DNA from: an uncultured Acholeplasmatales bacterium
Lineage (GTDB): Bacteria > Bacillota_I > Bacilli_A > Acholeplasmatales > UBA5453
NCBI GenBank assembly: GCA_927433595.1
Contig: CAKMJY010000097.1
Location: 1-44,369, forward strand
Length of the DNA: 44,369 nucleotides
Reading direction: 5' to 3'
In this document: positions 34,367 through 42,500 of the stretch, piece by piece
How the letters are laid out: each line of letters starts with the position of its first letter
Numbering within the stretch: position 1 is the first letter of the stretch
Notes under the pieces: model-generated
What the model was told of the DNA's origin: nothing
What the model saw: the letters and a program-made list of their open reading frames with translations, nothing else
Databases searched by the model: none
Translations under genes and position numbers: made by a program

Positions 34367-35599
34367 TCATACATCGGCATTGTAAATGTGTTTGAATGCT
34401 TTATGCATTCTAATTGGAAATAGTAGAATTGCAGACAATGAAATAACAGCTGCCAGTAACATGATGAATCTAAAATCTAAGTTACTATACTCAGCGACCA
34501 AACCAGCACTTAATGCACCAACAATCGCACCAATTTGCCACAATAGATTTTGAGATGCGTTGACTCTACCACGCATATGCTTTGGAATATATATTTGAGT
34601 TGCAGACATTCTAATGTTAAAGGATGTAACAGAAAGTAACCCCACAATAAAGCTAATAGTAATCATAACGAATAGCGGTGTATAAAGCAAGGTTGCCGAT
34701 AATACTTCAACGGTGATATAAACACTAACTGCGATGATATAACGCTTTTTAGGTGGGTATTTAAATATATAGTGGATAAACCCACCGATGATTCTACCAA
34801 TCGAACTGGCTGAGATTAATAACGAAAAATGGGTTAAATCATAGATATCACTGTTAGCAAAGTAAGGCATTCTCAATAAATCATGTGAAGCATATACAAA
34901 ACTAAAACAAGCAAATAGTAAACCGATACCTAATATACCCTTTTCAACTTTGTAATACTGGAAACCTTCTTTGATATCATGAATAAACTTAAAACCAACT
35001 ACTTCATTTTGGTTCAAGTGTTCAGTTACTTTGATTCTAGTCTCAAATAAGGCAGCAATGAAATATGTAATACCATTAAATAACATGAGTAGTGCAATCC
35101 CGTCTTGGATGTTTTCAATCATAAATGTTGCAACAGGGGCCATAACTGCAGCTGAGAGTGGCCAAATTAAACTGGATAATGAGTAAGCCCTTGAGTGATT
35201 TCCTTCAGAAATGGTTTCAGGAAACAAACTCATGAAAGCTAACTGGTATATGGTATCAATGATCCCAAAGAAGCTACCGATTAGTGTGAATACCAACACA
35301 TCAAAATAGCCTGAATAAAGGGTAAGTGATATGAGTATAAATATGAGTGCAGAAAAGAAATCTAAACCGTATACGATTTTAACGCGACTGTGCCTGTCGA
35401 CAAATGGCCCTGCAATGAACGCGGTGAGCAATCTTGGAATGATGTTCGCTACGACAAATAATGCTAAGGTTAACGGGGAACCTGTTCGTTGATAAATCAT
35501 GATACCAAAAGCAACACTAGCGGCTGAATTACCGAGTGCAGATATAAACGACCCTAAAGTCAAAATTGTAAAGTTTTTTTGCCACAGCTTATTGATCAT
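34367..35599 (-). CDS. MFS transporter (MFS_3/enterobactin-exporter-like)
   Basis: A 410-residue, 12-helix membrane protein of the MFS_3 group. FTILTLGSFISALGNSAASVAFGIMIYQRTGSP and FIAGPFVDRHSRVKIVYGLD (the MFS loop 2-3 motif) and the later MRGRVNASQNLLWQIGAIVGALSAG are characteristic of EntS-like and macrolide-efflux-like exporters. The substrate is unknown. The track's start at 35692 is too early: the ATG at 35599 is preceded by GGTG seven bases upstream and gives the family N-terminus. Probable leader is very short (extended -10 TGATATACT at 35624-35616). Confidence 0.88.
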   Translation of the reverse strand: MINKLWQKNFTILTLGSFISALGNSAASVAFGIMIYQRTGSPLTLALFVVANIIPRLLTAFIAGPFVDRHSRVKIVYGLDFFSALIFILISLTLYSGYFDVLVFTLIGSFFGIIDTIYQLAFMSLFPETISEGNHSRAYSLSSLIWPLSAAVMAPVATFMIENIQDGIALLMLFNGITYFIAALFETRIKVTEHLNQNEVVGFKFIHDIKEGFQYYKVEKGILGIGLLFACFSFVYASHDLLRMPYFANSDIYDLTHFSLLISASSIGRIIGGFIHYIFKYPPKKRYIIAVSVYITVEVLSATLLYTPLFVMITISFIVGLLSVTSFNIRMSATQIYIPKHMRGRVNASQNLLWQIGAIVGALSAGLVAEYSNLDFRFIMLLAAVISLSAILLFPIRMHKAFKHIYNADV

Positions 35600-35615
35600 G
35601 TTATCACCGCTTGAT

Positions 35616-35624
35616 AGTATATCA
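35616..35624 (-). promoter_or_regulatory. Extended -10 promoter of the MFS_3 gene
   Basis: Minus-strand TGATATACT, 16 bp before the ATG, predicting a roughly 10-nt leader. Confidence 0.45.
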
Positions 35625-35738
35625 CATTTATATTGTACATTGCTTCCATAATAAAACACGAATTTTTGAACGTCTAAAATGCTAGATTTCAAACATGAAA
35701 CAATTTTGAAAAAAGCTATTAAAATAATGAAATATCTA

Positions 35739-35747
35739 TGTTATAAT
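35739..35747 (+). promoter_or_regulatory. Extended -10 promoter of the zinc-ribbon operon
   Basis: TGTTATAAT, 33 bp before the first ATG; only a poor -35 (TTAAAA) at 17-bp spacing. Confidence 0.5.
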
Positions 35748-35780
35748 TACTTATATGATTACATACGGGAGGAAATAACA

Positions 35781-36071
35781 ATGGCTTTTTGTAAAAAATG
35801 TGGCAGTGAATTAGAAGAAGGACAACAAGTTTGTGGCAATTGTGGCACATCTGTATCTAGTACAAGTGTACAATCAACCTCATCAGGCGTTAATGACAAT
35901 GGTGGATTTGGCTGGGGTCTATTAGGCTTCTGTTTCCCAATTGTTGGTTTAATTTTATATCTAGTATGGAGACAAGATAAACCTAATAATGCTAAAGCAG
36001 CAGGTATTGGTGCAATCATTGGCTTTGTACTTGGCTTACTCTCAAGCTTCTCACAATTAGGTGCAATGTAA
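35781..36071 (+). CDS. Zinc-ribbon small membrane protein A
   Basis: A 96-residue protein: an N-terminal zinc ribbon (FCKKCGSELEEGQQVCGNCG, four Cys), a Ser/Thr-rich linker, then a hydrophobic hairpin (GGFGWGLLGFCFPIVGLILYLVW and a second helix). Such 'zinc_ribbon_2 plus TM' proteins have no fixed function. The true ATG is 35781, with GGGAGG upstream; the track's 35679 extension has no support. It is followed by a paralogue after one base. The ribbon should face the cytoplasm. Confidence 0.8.
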   Translation: MAFCKKCGSELEEGQQVCGNCGTSVSSTSVQSTSSGVNDNGGFGWGLLGFCFPIVGLILYLVWRQDKPNNAKAAGIGAIIGFVLGLLSSFSQLGAM

Positions 36072-36072
36072 T

Positions 36073-36411
36073 ATGGGATATTGTACAAAGTGTGGGGCTG
36101 AACTTAAAGATGGCCAAAGCTTCTGTACACAATGTGGCAAACCTGTAAATGACATATCTTCAAATATACCATCAAACGTGAATGACGATGGTGGGTTTTT
36201 ATGGGGTTTACTAGGATTCTGTGTACCAGTAGCTGGATTAATTCTATATTTGGTATGGCAAACTGAAAGACCATTATCAGCAAAAGCAGCTGGTAAAGGT
36301 GCACTTGTTAGTGTGATTCTTAATGTGATTTTCGTAATTATTTATATCATCGCGATGATCGCTTTAGCAGCCTCTGGTGCGTTTATATTTGAACCAGGCG
36401 TTGGATACTAA
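36073..36411 (+). CDS. Zinc-ribbon small membrane protein B (paralogue)
   Basis: A 112-residue paralogue of the preceding protein: zinc ribbon YCTKCGAELKDGQSFCTQCGK, a linker with the same NDDGGF motif, the GLLGFCVPVAGLILYLVW helix almost identical to that of its neighbour, and a longer C-terminal hydrophobic helix. It arose by tandem duplication. The ATG at 36073 lies one base after the stop of gene A, so translation is coupled. Confidence 0.8.
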   Translation: MGYCTKCGAELKDGQSFCTQCGKPVNDISSNIPSNVNDDGGFLWGLLGFCVPVAGLILYLVWQTERPLSAKAAGKGALVSVILNVIFVIIYIIAMIALAASGAFIFEPGVGY

Positions 36412-36414
36412 TCG

Positions 36415-36993
36415 ATGCATTATTGTGATTCATGTGGTAGAAAAGTAGAAACTAGCTGTAGCTGTTTATATAAAAAAAAGATAAGTAAATTTGAAACCTA
36501 TCTTGTATTTATATATTTGATGGCGGCACCAGCTGCCTTAATCACATATCAATATAATCAATATCAAAGTTTAAATTTTCCATTCATGGCTTTTGGTGCA
36601 ATGGCTTTAGCACTATTACTAATTGTGTTGTCACTATTAAATGCCATCTTTAGAAAATCCTATTTGGCTTTGTTCTTTGGTTGTCACCAAATGACATCTC
36701 GTAGTTTTAAATTAAGAGACTATGTGTTCCCAATTTGTGCCAGATGTACTGGCATATATATGGGTATCTTGTTATCAGTTATTCTCGGTTATTATAATAA
36801 GCTTTATTACTTTTATCCAATCTTCATGATACCACTCATCGTTGATGGCATCATACAAAAAAAGACTAATTATAGAAGTAATCAGTTCAAACGATTTCTA
36901 ACTGGCATATTATTTGGACCTGGATTTAGTCTAATTTTCTCATTCTATCATTATCTTATTTTATATCTAGCATTATGGTTAAGAACACTGTAG
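36415..36993 (+). CDS. Zinc-ribbon plus DUF2085 membrane protein
   Basis: A 192-residue protein starting with a short Cys motif (YCDSCGRKVETSCSC), then four to five membrane helices. Between helices 2 and 3 it carries FFGCHQMTSRSFKLRDYVFPICARCTGIYMG, the full signature of DUF2085 (CHQ..RSF and P.CARCTGIY.G). The Cys/His set suggests a metal or redox site at the membrane face. DUF2085 function is unknown. The start is three bases after the stop of gene B, so three zinc-ribbon proteins share one mRNA. Confidence 0.82.
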   Translation: MHYCDSCGRKVETSCSCLYKKKISKFETYLVFIYLMAAPAALITYQYNQYQSLNFPFMAFGAMALALLLIVLSLLNAIFRKSYLALFFGCHQMTSRSFKLRDYVFPICARCTGIYMGILLSVILGYYNKLYYFYPIFMIPLIVDGIIQKKTNYRSNQFKRFLTGILFGPGFSLIFSFYHYLILYLALWLRTL

Positions 36994-37054
36994 CAACATG
37001 AATATTATGTGCGGTAATATTTAAAAATATGTTGGTGTGATGAAAATCACGGCG

Positions 37055-37092
37055 AAAAAGAGCTTAGATCTTTCAATTTAAGCTCTTTTTTG
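37055..37092 (+). terminator. Terminator after the zinc-ribbon operon
   Basis: Stem AAAAAGAGCTTA/TAAGCTCTTTTT with a 12-nt loop and T-run. A smaller GTGAT-GAAA-ATCAC hairpin lies just before it (37036-37050). Confidence 0.85.
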
Positions 37093-37123
37093 TTTTTTCA
37101 AATGCGATTTGAAGTTAAAAAAA

Positions 37124-37152
37124 TTGACAAAATATCCGTTACATGATAACCT
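37124..37152 (+). promoter_or_regulatory. Promoter of the degV gene
   Basis: Perfect -35 TTGACA, 17-bp spacer, -10 TAACCT preceded by TGA (extended). The leader holds a CTAGT/ACTAG hairpin (around 37151-37167). Confidence 0.5.
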
Positions 37153-37204
37153 AGTATTGAAAACTAGATATTATCGACTTTACATATATAGGGGGAATTT
37201 AATT

Positions 37205-38050
37205 ATGAAAGTAGCAGTTATAACAGACTCAGGGGCAAACCTGCAAAAAGCATACTTAGAAGCACACAAAAATTTATTCGTTGTGCCACTAAACATTGTC
37301 ATTGATGGCAAGAATTTTAAAGATCAAATCGAAGTATCAGCTAAAGAAGTGTATGAGAAACTGGATACACATCAAATCTCAACATCATTACCAGATGTAA
37401 AAGACTTAGAAGACATCATTGAAGATGTCAAAAAACAAGGATATGAGGCTATATTAGTCATCAATATTTCATCCGGATTGTCAGGCACATTTAACGCATT
37501 CAGATTGGTTTTAAATCAAGTTGAAGGCTTAGAAGTGGTTCAGTATGACACAAAAACATTAGGTGCTGGTCAAGGCTATATCGTTGAATACGCAATGGAG
37601 TTACTTGAACAAAACTTATCGGTTTCAGAAATACTACCTAAGTTAGACCAAATGAGATTTAAAGACTCAATTGCAATGTACACCATCAACACACTGAAGT
37701 ATTTAAAACGTGGCGGTAGAATTGGTAAAGTTGAAGGTACGATTGGTGAATTATTACACATTAAACCAGTTGTCACAGTCAATGATGAAGGTGTCTATAT
37801 TACTTTAAGCAAGGCAATTGGGATGCAACGTTCGATTCTAACCATGAAAGATATCTTGGTGAAGAAATTTGCAGGCCAAACCATTGACCTAACCGTTCAC
37901 TTTGGTGACGACGAAGAAAAGGCAAGTCAACTTGGTTCAATGTTACAAAAAGCATTGAGCGTTAGAACATTGACTATTTCACCATTAACACCAGTGCTAG
38001 GTATTCATACTGGTCCACAAATGTTCGCGTTTGTCGCAAGAAAGATTTAA
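37205..38050 (+). CDS. DegV-family fatty-acid-binding protein
   Basis: A 281-residue cytoplasmic protein of the DegV family, which binds a single fatty acid and, as FakB in Firmicutes, presents it to the FakA kinase for phospholipid synthesis. Seen: VAVITDSGANLQ at the N-terminus, TSLPDVKDLEDII, VINISSGLSGTFNAFRL (carboxylate-binding Ser/Thr loop), DTKTLGAGQG, LKYLKRGGRIGKVEG and GIHTGPQMFAFV. Acholeplasmas incorporate exogenous fatty acids, which fits. The start at 37205, with AGGGGG upstream, replaces the track's 37109. No FakA gene in the window. Confidence 0.93.
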   Translation: MKVAVITDSGANLQKAYLEAHKNLFVVPLNIVIDGKNFKDQIEVSAKEVYEKLDTHQISTSLPDVKDLEDIIEDVKKQGYEAILVINISSGLSGTFNAFRLVLNQVEGLEVVQYDTKTLGAGQGYIVEYAMELLEQNLSVSEILPKLDQMRFKDSIAMYTINTLKYLKRGGRIGKVEGTIGELLHIKPVVTVNDEGVYITLSKAIGMQRSILTMKDILVKKFAGQTIDLTVHFGDDEEKASQLGSMLQKALSVRTLTISPLTPVLGIHTGPQMFAFVARKI

Positions 38051-38057
38051 CTAAAAA

Positions 38058-38091
38058 TAAAAGTTTGAAGCACTCGTCTTCAAACTTTTTT
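38058..38091. terminator. Bidirectional terminator between degV and SRAP genes
   Basis: Perfect stem AAAAGTTTGAAG/CTTCAAACTTTT with a CACTCGT loop and T-run. Confidence 0.9.
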
Positions 38092-38092
38092 T

Positions 38093-38791
38093 CTATATAA
38101 ACGGCTCAATGATTGGTTTAATTTCATATGTAACGTCTTTTTCATCATAGGATGAATCATTCACTTTTGAACTGACGGGATATATGTTAAGTGTGTCTTT
38201 GAAAGGCTTCAATAATTGTTGTAAGAAATCTAAATCTTTATGACTTGGATCTAACCAAATCTTGGCTTCTGCTTCAGATAGTATGACAGGCATTCGGTCA
38301 TGAATTTTTGACATATCACCATTCGCATTGGTGGTGATGATGGTCGTAGAAAAAAACTTTTTATCCTCATCATGCCAAATGGTATATAGCCCAGCCATGC
38401 CAAATACGCCTTTATGGGGCAAGGTGATTCTATACGCTTGTTTTGAGGTTTGTTGCGTTTGCCACTCATAAAAACCATCGGCGAGAATGACACATCTTTT
38501 GGTCTCGAAAGAACCTTTAAATGCTTTTTTATCTCTCAATGATTCAGACTTAGCATTGATCATTTGATACCCGATTTTTTTGTCTTTTGAAAAAGGTGGT
38601 ACGAAGCCCCAATGGATTAAACCACATCTAAACTTTGTGCCATCGCTCAGTAAGGCAATGACCGATTGGCCAGGGGAGACATTATATCTAGGTAACTGAA
38701 TGTCTTTACTGATTTCTTTGATACCATACGTTTTGTCCAAATAAATCTTTAAATCACTGACTGTGATCGCAACACTGACTCTGCCACACAT
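38093..38791 (-). CDS. SRAP-family abasic-site-processing protein (YedK/HMCES)
   Basis: A 232-residue SOS-response-associated peptidase fold protein. It keeps the required Cys2 (MCGRV), which forms a covalent link to abasic sites in single-stranded DNA; Asn in RYNVSPGQ, MINAKSESL, CVILADGFYEW and KIHDRMPVIL contain the other family residues (the Glu and His of the active site). It protects abasic DNA at replication forks. A normal family length. Monocistronic; no neighbouring DNA repair gene. Confidence 0.93.
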   Translation of the reverse strand: MCGRVSVAITVSDLKIYLDKTYGIKEISKDIQLPRYNVSPGQSVIALLSDGTKFRCGLIHWGFVPPFSKDKKIGYQMINAKSESLRDKKAFKGSFETKRCVILADGFYEWQTQQTSKQAYRITLPHKGVFGMAGLYTIWHDEDKKFFSTTIITTNANGDMSKIHDRMPVILSEAEAKIWLDPSHKDLDFLQQLLKPFKDTLNIYPVSSKVNDSSYDEKDVTYEIKPIIEPFI

Positions 38792-38917
38792 ATGACCACT
38801 TCCTTAAGACTATTATACTTTATGTAGTCAAATATGAATAGAATTATGACTGCCTTACCAATCGTGCTAAAGGGTTACATCCTGTAATGTTTGCTTTTAA
38901 ATGTGGCTTTATTTAGG

Positions 38918-38923
38918 TATAAT
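38918..38923 (+). promoter_or_regulatory. -10 box of the GH13 gene
   Basis: Perfect TATAAT 22 bp before the ATG; -35 weak. Confidence 0.35.
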
Positions 38924-38944
38924 AAGAGATAGAGGAGTGATACT

Positions 38945-40243
38945 ATGGCAAAAGATACAAAAGAAAGTTTAAGAAGTTTAAACATCTACCAGATCTTCTT
39001 AAGACAACACACAGAAGCAGGTACTTTTTTATCACTAATAAAAGACTTACCAAGAATTAAAACGTTAGGTATGGACTACATTTACCTACTACCAATTCAT
39101 CCAATTGGTAAAGAAAATAGAAAAGGTTCGATTGGTAGCCCATATTCAATCAGCGATTATAGAGCAGTTAATCCGGACTTTGGTACAGAAGCGGATTTTG
39201 TGACATTGATAGAGAAAGCCAATCAAGAAGGTTTGAAAGTCATGATTGATGTGGTCTTTAACCATACATCACATGATGCTGTATTATTGAAAGAACACCC
39301 TGAATGGTATTACAGAAAAAACGGTAAACTTGCTGGTAAAGTAGGTGACTGGTGGGACATCACTGACCTTGACTTCACACATAGAGGTTTATGGGATTAC
39401 TTAATTGAAACCCTCGTTAAATGGGCTAAATTAGGCGTAGATGGCTTTAGATGCGATGTTGCCCCAATGGTACCACAAGCATTTTGGTTAGAAGCACGTG
39501 AGGCGGTTAAAAAGGTTAATCCAAGCCTCATTTGGCTATCAGAAACCGTACACGGTGAATTTGTTAAATATATCAGAGACTCTGGTTTTGAAGCGATGTC
39601 AGATTCAGAGACCTTTGAAGCATTTGATATTTGTTATGACTATGACATTCATCATGATTTCTTAGGGTATGTCCAACACCATAAACCACTCAATGATTGG
39701 TTAAAAGCGATGCTTAGACAAGAATACACATTCCCAAGAAACTATGTTAAACTTAGAAATTTGGAAAATCATGACCAAGAAAGAATCGCACATTTCATAG
39801 AAAACCCAATGAAGCTACTAAACATGACAGCGACCTTATTCTTCTTAAAAGGTGCGACCATGATTTATGCAGGTCAAGAGTATGGTGTGACAAAGAGACC
39901 TGATTTATTCGAAGTCGACAAAGTGGATTTATCGAATCACAATCTAGAACTCAGAAACCTAATTCATAGAATGAGTCACTTGAAGAAAGATTCTTTATTC
40001 CAAACTGGCCTATTTAACATTCACCTTCAAGATAAAGAAGCAATTGTGATTAGTTATGAAAACAAAAATTCGATGACATTTGGTATCTTTAATGTTGGTC
40101 AAGTCAAAGGTGAAGTAGAAGTTAAGCTACCTGATGGGACATACCAAAATATCTTATATCCAAATCAAGTCGTGGTCAAAGGTGGTAGACTCACTTTAAC
40201 CGATAAACCGATGGTGCTATTTGGCCTCAAACAAAATATCTAG
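38945..40243 (+). CDS. GH13 alpha-amylase-family glycoside hydrolase (cytoplasmic)
   Basis: A 432-residue (beta/alpha)8-barrel enzyme without signal peptide. All four GH13 regions are visible: DVVFNHTS (about 102-109), GFRCDVA with nucleophile Asp171, WLSETVHG with acid/base Glu200, and ENHDQERI with Asp277. It should act on alpha-linked gluco-oligosaccharides such as maltodextrin inside the cell. It is short for the family: there is no N-terminal CBM domain and the C-terminal domain is small (about 80 residues). GAGGAG precedes the ATG. Subfamily and exact product not decidable here. Confidence 0.92.
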   Translation: MAKDTKESLRSLNIYQIFLRQHTEAGTFLSLIKDLPRIKTLGMDYIYLLPIHPIGKENRKGSIGSPYSISDYRAVNPDFGTEADFVTLIEKANQEGLKVMIDVVFNHTSHDAVLLKEHPEWYYRKNGKLAGKVGDWWDITDLDFTHRGLWDYLIETLVKWAKLGVDGFRCDVAPMVPQAFWLEAREAVKKVNPSLIWLSETVHGEFVKYIRDSGFEAMSDSETFEAFDICYDYDIHHDFLGYVQHHKPLNDWLKAMLRQEYTFPRNYVKLRNLENHDQERIAHFIENPMKLLNMTATLFFLKGATMIYAGQEYGVTKRPDLFEVDKVDLSNHNLELRNLIHRMSHLKKDSLFQTGLFNIHLQDKEAIVISYENKNSMTFGIFNVGQVKGEVEVKLPDGTYQNILYPNQVVVKGGRLTLTDKPMVLFGLKQNI

Positions 40244-40254
40244 TTTTATCTATT

Positions 40255-40285
40255 AGACTTATGCAGCATTGCATAGGTCTTTTTT
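40255..40285 (+). terminator. Terminator after the GH13 gene
   Basis: Stem AGACTTATGCA/TGCATAGGTCT (one G-U pair), GCAT loop and six-T run. Confidence 0.88.
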
Positions 40286-40291
40286 CTATAT

Positions 40292-40323
40292 AAAAATAAA
40301 AAACGACTCGTTTTAGGAGTCGT
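40292..40323 (-). terminator. Terminator of the tRNA-His/tRNA-Gln operon
   Basis: On the minus strand: ACGACTC-CTAAAAC-GAGTCGT followed by TTTTTTATTTTTA, 13 bases after the tRNA-Gln CCA end. Confidence 0.85.
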
Positions 40324-40335
40324 GTTTTCTTAGAA

Positions 40336-40409
40336 TGGCAGGCCTAGCTGGATTTGAACCAACGATGACGGAGTCAAAGTCCGTTGCCTTACCGCTTGGC
40401 TATAGGCCT
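40336..40409 (-). tRNA. tRNA-Gln (anticodon TTG)
   Basis: Minus strand: acceptor AGGCCTA/TAGGCCT, anticodon stem ACGGA/TCCGT with loop CTTTGAC (TTG reads CAA/CAG), T-arm GTTGG-TTCAAAT-CCAGC, discriminator G, encoded CCA. Confidence 0.95.
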
Positions 40410-40421
40410 ATATTCTTCGCA

Positions 40422-40498
40422 TGGGGCGGCTAAAGGGAGTTGAACCCTCCAGTGCCGGAGCCACAATCCGGTGTGTTAACCGCTTCACCATAGCCGCC
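40422..40498 (-). tRNA. tRNA-His (anticodon GTG)
   Basis: Minus strand: encoded G at -1 opposite C73 (His identity), acceptor GCGGCTA/TAGCCGC, anticodon stem CCGGA/TCCGG with loop TTGTGGC (GTG), T-arm with TTCAACT, CCA encoded. Co-transcribed with tRNA-Gln. Confidence 0.95.
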
Positions 40499-40515
40499 AT
40501 CTATGCGCAAATATT

Positions 40516-40543
40516 ATTATACAATATTTTTCTAAGATGTAAA
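40516..40543 (-). promoter_or_regulatory. Promoter of the tRNA-His/Gln operon
   Basis: Minus strand -35 TTTACA, 16-bp spacer, -10 TATAAT, 17 bp before tRNA-His. Confidence 0.75.
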
Positions 40544-40637
40544 GAGATAAATATAGAATTTTTTACATGAGTGCTAAAAAAGTTTTCTTTATGGGCATTA
40601 TTTGGTATCATTAGATGTGGAATAAGAGGTGTTTTAT

Positions 40638-41531
40638 TTGAAATTATTAGGTAGATTATTTTTTGGATTTCTAGTGGCGTATATTGGACTGAATGTCTAT
40701 GCCCTATCCAATTTTGATATGCAAACTGCATATGTGAAGAAGTATGGTAATGAAGCAGTAGAAAATGCTGACCAAACATTCTTTAAGAGTTTATATGATT
40801 ATTATTTAGATGAAAATTTGGTTGAGGTATCAGATACTTATCAAGAAACGGTACTCAATGATGAAAATGAATCAGAAGTTGTAACCTATAGCTATAATTT
40901 ATACATGTTTTATGGCATTGCTGGCGGCAGAAACTTTATTAGAGTTCAAATGGATGATTTAGGTGGCTATGATTACTCAAAAGGCATTGAAGTAACATTC
41001 TATGTTGAAGGTGGAAATGCATTTACGTTATCCCTTTATGATATTTCAGACAGTTTCATGTTCGGTGCGGTAGATTTGAAGAAACTTTATTCACCAGATG
41101 GCGAAACAGAGTTTTATTATAATATCCTAGATGTTAAAGTCTATGCGTTAGGTGTAGATGATAACGGATTGAATACGAAAGTGAAATTATATGATTTTGA
41201 TGGTGACGTATTCTTAGATAAAGCGGATATGCAGTTGGCTGAAGCTTTAACCACACCATTAGATCCAAATGCTGCAGATAAAGTGTATCCAACCCCTGAG
41301 TCTTTAGGCCTAACTAAAGGTGTTGCACATAACTATTTCAACGAGTTCCAATGGACCTTATGGAAGAATATGGCGATGTATGTCGTTATCATTGCGTTTT
41401 TAACGTATTTACTATTCTTTAGAAAGAAAAAGTCGTACGGTACAACCAAAGGTTCACCAGTCAGATTCAAAGAAAATCTGAACTCAAAAGTCATCGAAGA
41501 GAAAGATGAAGATTTGCCACAACAAAAATAA
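40638..41531 (+). CDS. Two-TM membrane protein with large extracytoplasmic domain, unknown function
   Basis: About 297 residues: an N-terminal signal-anchor helix (about 3-21), an acidic, Tyr-rich extracytoplasmic domain of about 220 residues (with 'YNLYMFYGIAGGRNFIRVQ' and 'VTFYVEGGNAFTLSLYDISD', probably beta-rich), a second helix (about 245-262) and a charged cytoplasmic tail KKKSYGTTKGSPVRFKEN ending in EEKDEDLPQQK. I recognise no family. The start is uncertain: a TTG at 40638 is well placed after AAGAGGTG; the track's GTG at 40629 lies inside that ribosome site. No clear partner; flanked by tRNA genes. Confidence 0.65.
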   Translation: MKLLGRLFFGFLVAYIGLNVYALSNFDMQTAYVKKYGNEAVENADQTFFKSLYDYYLDENLVEVSDTYQETVLNDENESEVVTYSYNLYMFYGIAGGRNFIRVQMDDLGGYDYSKGIEVTFYVEGGNAFTLSLYDISDSFMFGAVDLKKLYSPDGETEFYYNILDVKVYALGVDDNGLNTKVKLYDFDGDVFLDKADMQLAEALTTPLDPNAADKVYPTPESLGLTKGVAHNYFNEFQWTLWKNMAMYVVIIAFLTYLLFFRKKKSYGTTKGSPVRFKENLNSKVIEEKDEDLPQQK

Positions 41532-41534
41532 CTA

Positions 41535-41563
41535 TTGAAGAATTATGAAACGTGTGTTATATT
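41535..41563 (+). promoter_or_regulatory. Promoter of tRNA-Trp
   Basis: -35 TTGAAG, exact 17-bp spacer and -10 TATATT with a TGT extension, 17 bp before the tRNA. Confidence 0.7.
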
Positions 41564-41580
41564 AATAATGCACGTTAATT

Positions 41581-41655
41581 AGGGATATGGTGTCAACGGT
41601 AGCACAGCGGTCTCCAAAACCGTTAGTACGGGTTCGAATCCTGTTGTCCCTGCCA
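41581..41655 (+). tRNA. tRNA-Trp (anticodon CCA)
   Basis: Acceptor AGGGATA/TGTCCCT (one G-U), anticodon stem GCGGT/ACCGT with loop CTCCAAA (anticodon CCA, reads only UGG), T-arm ACGGG-TTCGAAT-CCTGT, discriminator G, encoded CCA. No UCA-anticodon Trp tRNA is present in the window, consistent with UGA being a stop codon. Confidence 0.95.
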
Positions 41656-41666
41656 TTTTACATATC

Positions 41667-41684
41667 AACAAGTCAAAACTTGTT
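41667..41684 (+). terminator. Possible weak terminator after tRNA-Trp
   Basis: Perfect hairpin AACAAGT-CAAA-ACTTGTT but without a proper T-run; termination uncertain. Confidence 0.35.
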
Positions 41685-41704
41685 TGATCATATAATTGAA
41701 TCAT

Positions 41705-41800
41705 CCATTAGAGATGCCACCGGGTATCTCGGCATATTGCATTTTATTTTACATCGTTAGGTCTTTGAAGATGTGAATTAAGATGTTTTTTTATTTTTTA
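41705..41800 (+). promoter_or_regulatory. Structured leader before pnuC with alternative pairings
   Basis: GAGATGCC-ACCG-GGTATCTC (41711-41730) is a strong hairpin that competes with ATGCC/GGCAT (41714-41718 with 41731-41735). Further downstream ACATC (41751-) can pair with GATGT (about 41770-). A switch-like leader before a vitamin transporter is plausible but matches no TPP, NAD or T-box consensus that I can confirm. Confidence 0.35.
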
Positions 41801-41812
41801 ATGGAGGTATTT

Positions 41813-42496
41813 ATGACATCAATTTTTCGCTATTTTAATCCACTGGAATGGTCTATTTGGGCTATTAGTATCATCACCATGACTGTCTTTTTCTTTATAT
41901 TCAATCAAACACAGTATCTTTATTTAATTGGTTCTTGGATTGGCTCAACGGCCTTAATTTTCTTATCAAAGGGTCATCCGTTTGGACAGGTATTGGTCAT
42001 TATTTTTGCAGTATTTTATGGCATAATCGCTTATTCATTTTCATATTATGGGGAAATGATTACCTACTTGTTTATGACTGCACCTATTGCTTTATTGTCC
42101 CTAATCACATGGATGAATAACCCATATGAAGGTAAAATGAGTGAGGTTAAAATCAATGTCATAAAGCAGAAGGAGTATCAGCTTCTAACGCTATTGAGTT
42201 TGGTTGTAACGGCGCTATTCTATTTTATACTGGCCTATTTTGATACAAATTACTTATGGCTTAGTACACTATCCATCCTAACCAGCTTTGTTGCGGCATA
42301 TCTAACCATGAGAAGAAGCATTTATTATGCCCTTGCTTATGCGGTTAACGATGTCGTATTGATCATTTTATGGGTACTTGCAAGCATCGAAGAGCCTGCC
42401 TATATGGCGTTGGTTATTTGTTTCATAGCCTTTTTAGTCCACGACATATATGGATTCATCAGTTGGCAAAAACGCTATATTCAACAAACCACATAA
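41813..42496 (+). CDS. pnuC: PnuC-like nicotinamide riboside transporter
   Basis: A 227-residue membrane protein with seven hydrophobic segments, the SWEET-like PnuC fold. It imports nicotinamide riboside (or a related vitamin such as thiamine/riboflavin in PnuT/PnuX relatives) by facilitated diffusion, trapped by phosphorylation. Matching stretches: YLIGSWIGSTALIFLSKGHPFG, GMITYL-like TM4 context, and the C-terminal YALAYAVNDVVLIILWVLASI and HDIYGFISWQKRY. The start at 41813, with GGAGG upstream, replaces the track's 41783. A structured leader precedes it. Ligand specificity is not decidable. Confidence 0.82.
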   Translation: MTSIFRYFNPLEWSIWAISIITMTVFFFIFNQTQYLYLIGSWIGSTALIFLSKGHPFGQVLVIIFAVFYGIIAYSFSYYGEMITYLFMTAPIALLSLITWMNNPYEGKMSEVKINVIKQKEYQLLTLLSLVVTALFYFILAYFDTNYLWLSTLSILTSFVAAYLTMRRSIYYALAYAVNDVVLIILWVLASIEEPAYMALVICFIAFLVHDIYGFISWQKRYIQQTT

Positions 42497-42500
42497 CCTT

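Noticed and set aside
37036-37050. Fluoride or other riboswitch around the GTGAT-GAAA-ATCAC hairpin
   Set aside because: It lies after the stop of the zinc-ribbon operon and just before its terminator, and lacks any aptamer consensus.
41705-41735. T-box antiterminator before pnuC
   Set aside because: The GCCACCGGG stretch is only superficially like the T-box consensus and in the wrong orientation.
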